Below, in pieces: positions 59,954 to 64,000 of a stretch of 64,000 nt of DNA. Position 1 is the first letter of the stretch. Every line of letters starts with the position of its first letter. The position numbers and the translations under genes are program-made. The stretch spans positions 2,090,623 through 2,154,622 of the forward strand of contig NW_003314274.1 in NCBI RefSeq assembly GCF_000143415.4, given 5' to 3'. Source of the stretch: Selaginella moellendorffii. Lineage: Eukaryota; Streptophyta; Lycopodiopsida; Selaginellales; Selaginellaceae. The notes beneath the pieces were generated by a model. The model was not told the DNA's origin. It ran no database searches and saw nothing but the letters and a program-made list of their open reading frames with translations.

Positions 59954-60112
59954 TGTAATGCACCTTATCTATCTCCCCTTAAGCCAATTGGAAAAGGGTA
60001 ATTGTTTAATGAGAGAGCCTTTAGTGCTTATTTTATCCCCATTTATCTCCCAAGGTTCCAAGGATTCAGTGATAATATATCCAAATTTCATCCCATAATC
60101 ACATGCATTACA
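59954..60112 (-). repeat. Element C 5' LTR (159 bp)
   Basis: Starts TGTAATGCACC and ends CATGCATTACA; the 9-bp termini TGTAATGCA/TGCATTACA are inverted repeats. Primer-binding-like sequence lies adjacent on its left. Confidence 0.88.
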
Positions 60113-60117
60113 CATAT

Positions 60118-60843
60118 AGCAATGGTCAAAATAGAAGTCCAATGAGCATAACACATTAGGACCAAAAACTCTAACTTGGGAAGTCGAGAGTGGGAGTGGA
60201 ACTTCAAACAAAGGGCTCAAGGAATAAGCACAAAGCAATTGATGATTGAGTCTCTAGAAAGGGAGATAAGAGGACTGACACATAGCAGGTGTTGTGACAT
60301 ATGGAAGTGTCGGAGTCTGAGATGGAGTCCAAGAAGGAGTCTGAGATGGAGTCCGTGATGGAGTTTGAGAAGGAGTCCAAGATGAAGCCCAAGGTTAAGA
60401 CTGAGATGAGACCGAGACTCAGACCAAAACTGAGACCGAGACAGAGATCGAGACCGAGATTGAGACTGAGACCGAGACTGAGACTGAGACTGAGACCAAG
60501 ACCGAGTTTGAGTCCAAGTCCAAGTTTGTGTTTGAGTTCGAGTCCAAAGTCCGAGTCCAAGTCCAAGTTAGAGGGTGAAATCCCAAAGTAAAATTGAGAT
60601 AGAGAAGGTGTCTTTAACAGGTTTAGCAAAAGCTAAACAAACAAAGGAAGAGAAGTGACACAAGTGATTTTATGAGTCTCTAAGATGGAGAGGCTACGGG
60701 CAAGACATGGTGAGCCTTTAATGTTGAACCATCGACAAATATTGACTTGGTGCTAATGAAAATGGTAATCTATGATAGGGTTACTTTATAAAATGGTTTA
60801 TTGTTCAATAAGGATATTGAACTTCATCTATGGGTGGTGGAGT
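60118..60843 (+). mobile_element. Family A remnant: partial LTR fused to 3' interior
   Basis: 60118-60590 matches the LTR segment at 60888-61236 plus more minisatellite (GGTCAAAATAGAAGTC to the GAGTCC array). It then switches abruptly at about 60590 to sequence equivalent to 57985-58255, the 3' interior with the ATGGGTGGTGGAG purine tract. An internal deletion joined the two. Confidence 0.72.
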
Positions 60844-63389
60844 TGTGAGACACAAATCCCTAAACCCTAAATTGGAGCCAAAAGTGTGCCATATGGTAGT
60901 GGTCAAAATAGAAGTCTAATGAGCATAACATGTTAGGACCAAAAGCTTCGATCCAGAAAGTTGGGAGCGGGAGTGGAACTCCAAACAAAGGGCTTGAGGA
61001 ATGAGCAGAAAGCAATTGATGAATGAGTCTTTAGAAAGGGGGACAAGAAGGATTGACACATAGTAGGTGTTATGACATGTGGAAGTGTTGGAGTCCAAGA
61101 TAGTGTCCAAGTGGAGTCTGAGAAGCAGTCTGAGAAGTAGTCTGAGATGGAGTTCAAAATAGAGCCTGAGGTCGAGATCGAGACTGAGACCGAGACTAAG
61201 ACTAAAACCGAGACTGAGACCAAGACTAAGACCGAGTGTCGCGAATGTGATTGTGGGTATCGAAAATTACCTGTCAGCTAGTCCTTTTGGATATTCTTTC
61301 CTTACTGCCACGATAGTAGGAGGTTGGTATTGTTAGTCACTTTTTCAGTCTCTACCTAAGCTAATTGAGAAATTAGTCTTCGCATGTGCACTTGACCAAA
61401 TGAGCATAAGGACGAAATTCCTAAGTGCTATTCGTTAAGCATACTTGACTTGGTTAGAGAAACTCATTCGTTGACTTGCACTTACTAGTGTTAAACACCC
61501 CTATGATATTGAGATTGGTCCCTTAATATTTGCTAAATGATAGCTTACCGTGTTTGCCAAACACCCTCACTATCATACACTTTATTTTAGTATTATTTGG
61601 TTCCAATTACTATTTATGGAAAGTGTTAAGATTTGCTAGTTTAGCATATCTACGGAATGTAGAGATTGTCCTGAACACAATAGTGTTTATCTTGTGTCCA
61701 AATTCAAAATCTAAAGACATTCCATATTTAGTAAGTTTTGAGTTAGTTCTAAAGATTAACTCTTGGTACTAAGGGTGGCTAAGGGTGAAAGCCCAAAGAG
61801 TGTGTTCCTCAAGGGGGGGGAAGTCTGTGGGGGGTTCCAAATGTATAATAGAGATAGTGGATAAGTTGGGCATGCTTAACCAACTTGAGGCATAGTTACT
61901 TGTTCTGCATTTGGCTTGGGTCTAACCCCAAGTTCCATACCATGTTAGTTGGTGGAGTACATATATCCTTGCGTTAGGCCACCGGTATGCTAAAATAGTG
62001 CCAAACTATGTTTAGCTCTATTTTGCGTGTTGGTCTTAACATTGGGATGCTTGATGCTCTAGGATTGTTCCAAATTGCTCTATGCTTCTGTCCCTTTGCT
62101 TCTTGGACTGTTCCAAGTTGCTCTGTGCTCCTATCCTTTTGCTCCTTGGGCTATACATTCGGGAGTCATTCCATGCTCCATCCATGCTTGGGAGTTTGGC
62201 ACTATTCTTTTATTCAGTGGCCCAAGGCCCTGAAACTTGGGTTCCACACCACTGTCCTTTGGACATATGGCATGTGACATGTGGCATATGGAGTGTTTTG
62301 CTTCCGTTTTGTGGTTATGCTATGGTAAATCACCATAGGATAAAGGGTATAAACCACATGCGCTACATTGAGATCAAGACCAATTTTGAGTCTGAGTCTA
62401 AATCTGAGTTTGTGTTCAAGTCAAAGTCCTCGGGTGAAAGCCGAAAGTGATTATCTTCCAAACTCTAGGGGTTTTTGTGAGCTCTAAAAGGATAGTAGGA
62501 GTGGAACCAGTTTGGTTAGGAAAGGTTAGTGTGATCAAGGAAAGCTATACCCACATAGTGGGTGATGATACAATCAATAAGGAGTCTAAGGTTAAAGTGA
62601 ATATGGATAGACAAATAGGGTAATTTAGTGAAGTGTTCAAGAGCTAGCTCTAGCTCTCTTGGGAGATCAAATGGTCACTACTCTTAATCTAAGTATGGGT
62701 GGCACTACCTACATAGATATTTGGCATGGCTCATCAGAACCTTGCTCTAGCCACATGGCTAGAGCACCTAAAGGTGGAAAGTGGGGAGAGTACCCATGAG
62801 GCTTGTATTGAGCCACAGTGTTTTGAAATGTCACCTAATATCTTGAACTGTGGAAAAGAAAAAAAGTCCTCTTCTTGTGTAGTGACCAAGGATATAATCA
62901 CATAGCAAGGAAGTCCCAAAGGTCAATAGGATTTAGTGGTCGAGCCTTTAGGCCCTGACTTAGTAGTGGTGTTAACGAGCATGATTGTGGACAGAAAAAG
63001 ATTTAGTGGGGACTGAAGGAGGGATATTAAGGAAAGATGTTCCCCATGTCTCCAGACATCCTAAAGATGCTAAGGTGTGGTCATGGGATGATTACTCATG
63101 GATAGATGGCTTAGTCTTTAGGAGACAAGACTATGGTATGGGTGGTTTTAGACTACTCATAAGACAAAGATGAATGGACATAACCTTAGCATAACAGCCT
63201 AATATATCAATGGTACCTTTGGGTAATTCTTGGGGGATCAAACACGTGGAGCACTTGGATCAAATGCAAAGGTTGAGGGGTATAGATGCCCTTTACAGGG
63301 GCAGCATATCCCCAGGTCGGGAATAAGACTTATGGAGGTTGTGAATGAGACTCCCCCAAGTTATCAAAGGTGTGGTTAAATCACTTACA
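60844..63389 (+). repeat. Third family A LTR, split by a B LTR, interior on both sides
   Basis: Starts TGTGAGACACAAATCCC at 60844 directly after a purine tract and ends CACTTACA at 63389. It is followed by ATTTAGTATAAGAGTTG, a decayed primer-binding region, and interior-like sequence to the window end. A family B LTR occupies 61237-62367. Confidence 0.8.
61237..62367 (+). repeat. Solo family B LTR inserted in the A LTR minisatellite
   Basis: 1,131 bp, TGTCGCGAATGTGA to GCGCTACA. Flanks CCGAG (61232-61236) and TTGAG (62368-62372) look like one 5-bp duplication that has since acquired two C-to-T changes. The minisatellite and the unique A sequence resume after it, so this is a clean insertion reduced to a solo LTR. 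Confidence 0.82.
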
Positions 63390-64000
63390 ATTTAGTATAA
63401 GAGTTGTTCCTTAGTTTAATTTTTATTGGTGGTCAAGCATATCACCACTTGATATTTATATCAGAAGGTCCCATGAATGGACCTATCATCAAAGAGTAGT
63501 ATATCAAGAGGGCAGACTCTCCACTTGAGTTCATACGTGAACATATAGTCAATAGAAAGGGGCCAATACGAGAACGACTTTGGGATTTTAAGAATAATAG
63601 AAAGAGTTGAGAATGTGATTTAATAAGTATTTGACTAAGCAAAATAGCTAATGTGGTTGTGGTAAACAATTATACTTGGGATTACAAGAAAGATATAGAT
63701 TTCGAGACAATAAAGAAGTCATAAAATTATCCTTATATAGTTGAAGAACTGTGAGAGGTTAAATACAAATTAGGATATATGTCCTTAAAATGTAACTAGG
63801 GCTACTTTTAATAAAGGTTGGAACAACAGAGGGTGTGCTTAAAGGATGAGTCAGTGTTTTTATCATATGGAAGGATAACTTTAAGGGGCAAAGGTAGCCT
63901 ATGTGAAATAAAGGATAATCAAGTGTCGAAGCATGGTCTTTTTGAATATGACATAAATATACGAAGTTGTATTGTAACGAGGTTGCACCCCAAAAGGAGC
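63390..64000 (+). mobile_element. Family A 5' interior, runs off window
   Basis: Aligns with 54210 onward of element A (GTTCCTTAGT, TATCACCACT, TCAGAAGGTCC and so on) with many substitutions, mostly transitions. No coding sequence seen. Confidence 0.7.

Larger units (their letters stand above)
50485..60112 (-). mobile_element. Element C: small LTR element (TRIM-like) hosting nested insertions
   Basis: LTRs 50485-50646 and 59954-60112 are direct copies starting TGTA(A/G)TG and ending CATTACA. They are flanked on the outside by an identical 5-bp duplication CATAT (50480-50484 and 60113-60117). On the minus strand the 5' LTR (right) is followed by a primer-binding-like TGGTATCAAAG (complement of 59941-59952, initiator tRNA-Met type). 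The 3' LTR (left) is preceded by a polypurine tract GAAGGGGGAGTGAG (complement of 50647-50660). Without element A and the B LTR, less than 1 kb of its own interior remains, with no coding capacity, hence TRIM-like. Confidence 0.85.

Overview
This is a piece of a plant nuclear genome. It looks like a lycophyte such as Selaginella: protein-coding genes are densely packed, introns are numerous and very short (about 45-100 nt), promoters are short and carry TTAGGG/telo-box motifs, and the gene set is land-plant specific (SYP5 SNARE, PHS1, class III peroxidase, SHINE-type AP2/ERF, GBF bZIP). The species is an inference from gene structure and was not checked by a search.

The window has two halves. 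Positions 1 to about 43,450 are gene-rich. In order they hold: the 5' part of a ZGRF1-like helicase (-); two tandem subtilase copies, one with its catalytic core deleted and one with frameshifts; a bacterial-type lytic transglycosylase (MltB/GH103) with a transit-peptide-like leader; two tandem HOTHEAD-like GMC oxidoreductases, one frameshifted; PPR remnants; a class III peroxidase (-); an unrecognised locus (-); a tRNA-Ala(UGC) (-); a kelch remnant; a SYP5 Qc-SNARE (-) head-to-head with PHS1 (+); PIG-O (-) head-to-head with a GBF-type bZIP (+); PAF1/ELF7 (+); a 3.9-kb non-coding stretch; a SHINE-like AP2/ERF (+); a pyrophosphatase-fold protein (+); mitochondrial MnSOD (+); proteasome ATPase RPT4 (+); and a small unknown gene (-).

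From about 43,450 to 64,000 the DNA is a retrotransposon graveyard with no host gene that I can support. First come two Ty3/gypsy-type copies in opposite orientation (43.6-46.3 kb + and 47.6-50.2 kb -). After them is a nested LTR cluster that can be unpicked from its termini: a small element C (LTRs of about 160 bp, target duplication CATAT) contains element A (LTRs of about 1.46 kb, target duplication TTCTG, about 4 kb of non-coding interior). LTRs of a third family, B (about 1.1 kb), lie in and beside A. Family A LTRs carry a 6-bp-periodic GAGACC/GAGTCC minisatellite, and B LTRs abut it twice.

The gene-rich half is mostly unrelated housekeeping and surface/defence genes, not a single pathway. 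The most unusual host gene is the lytic transglycosylase. The most informative structure is the nested, non-autonomous LTR cluster.
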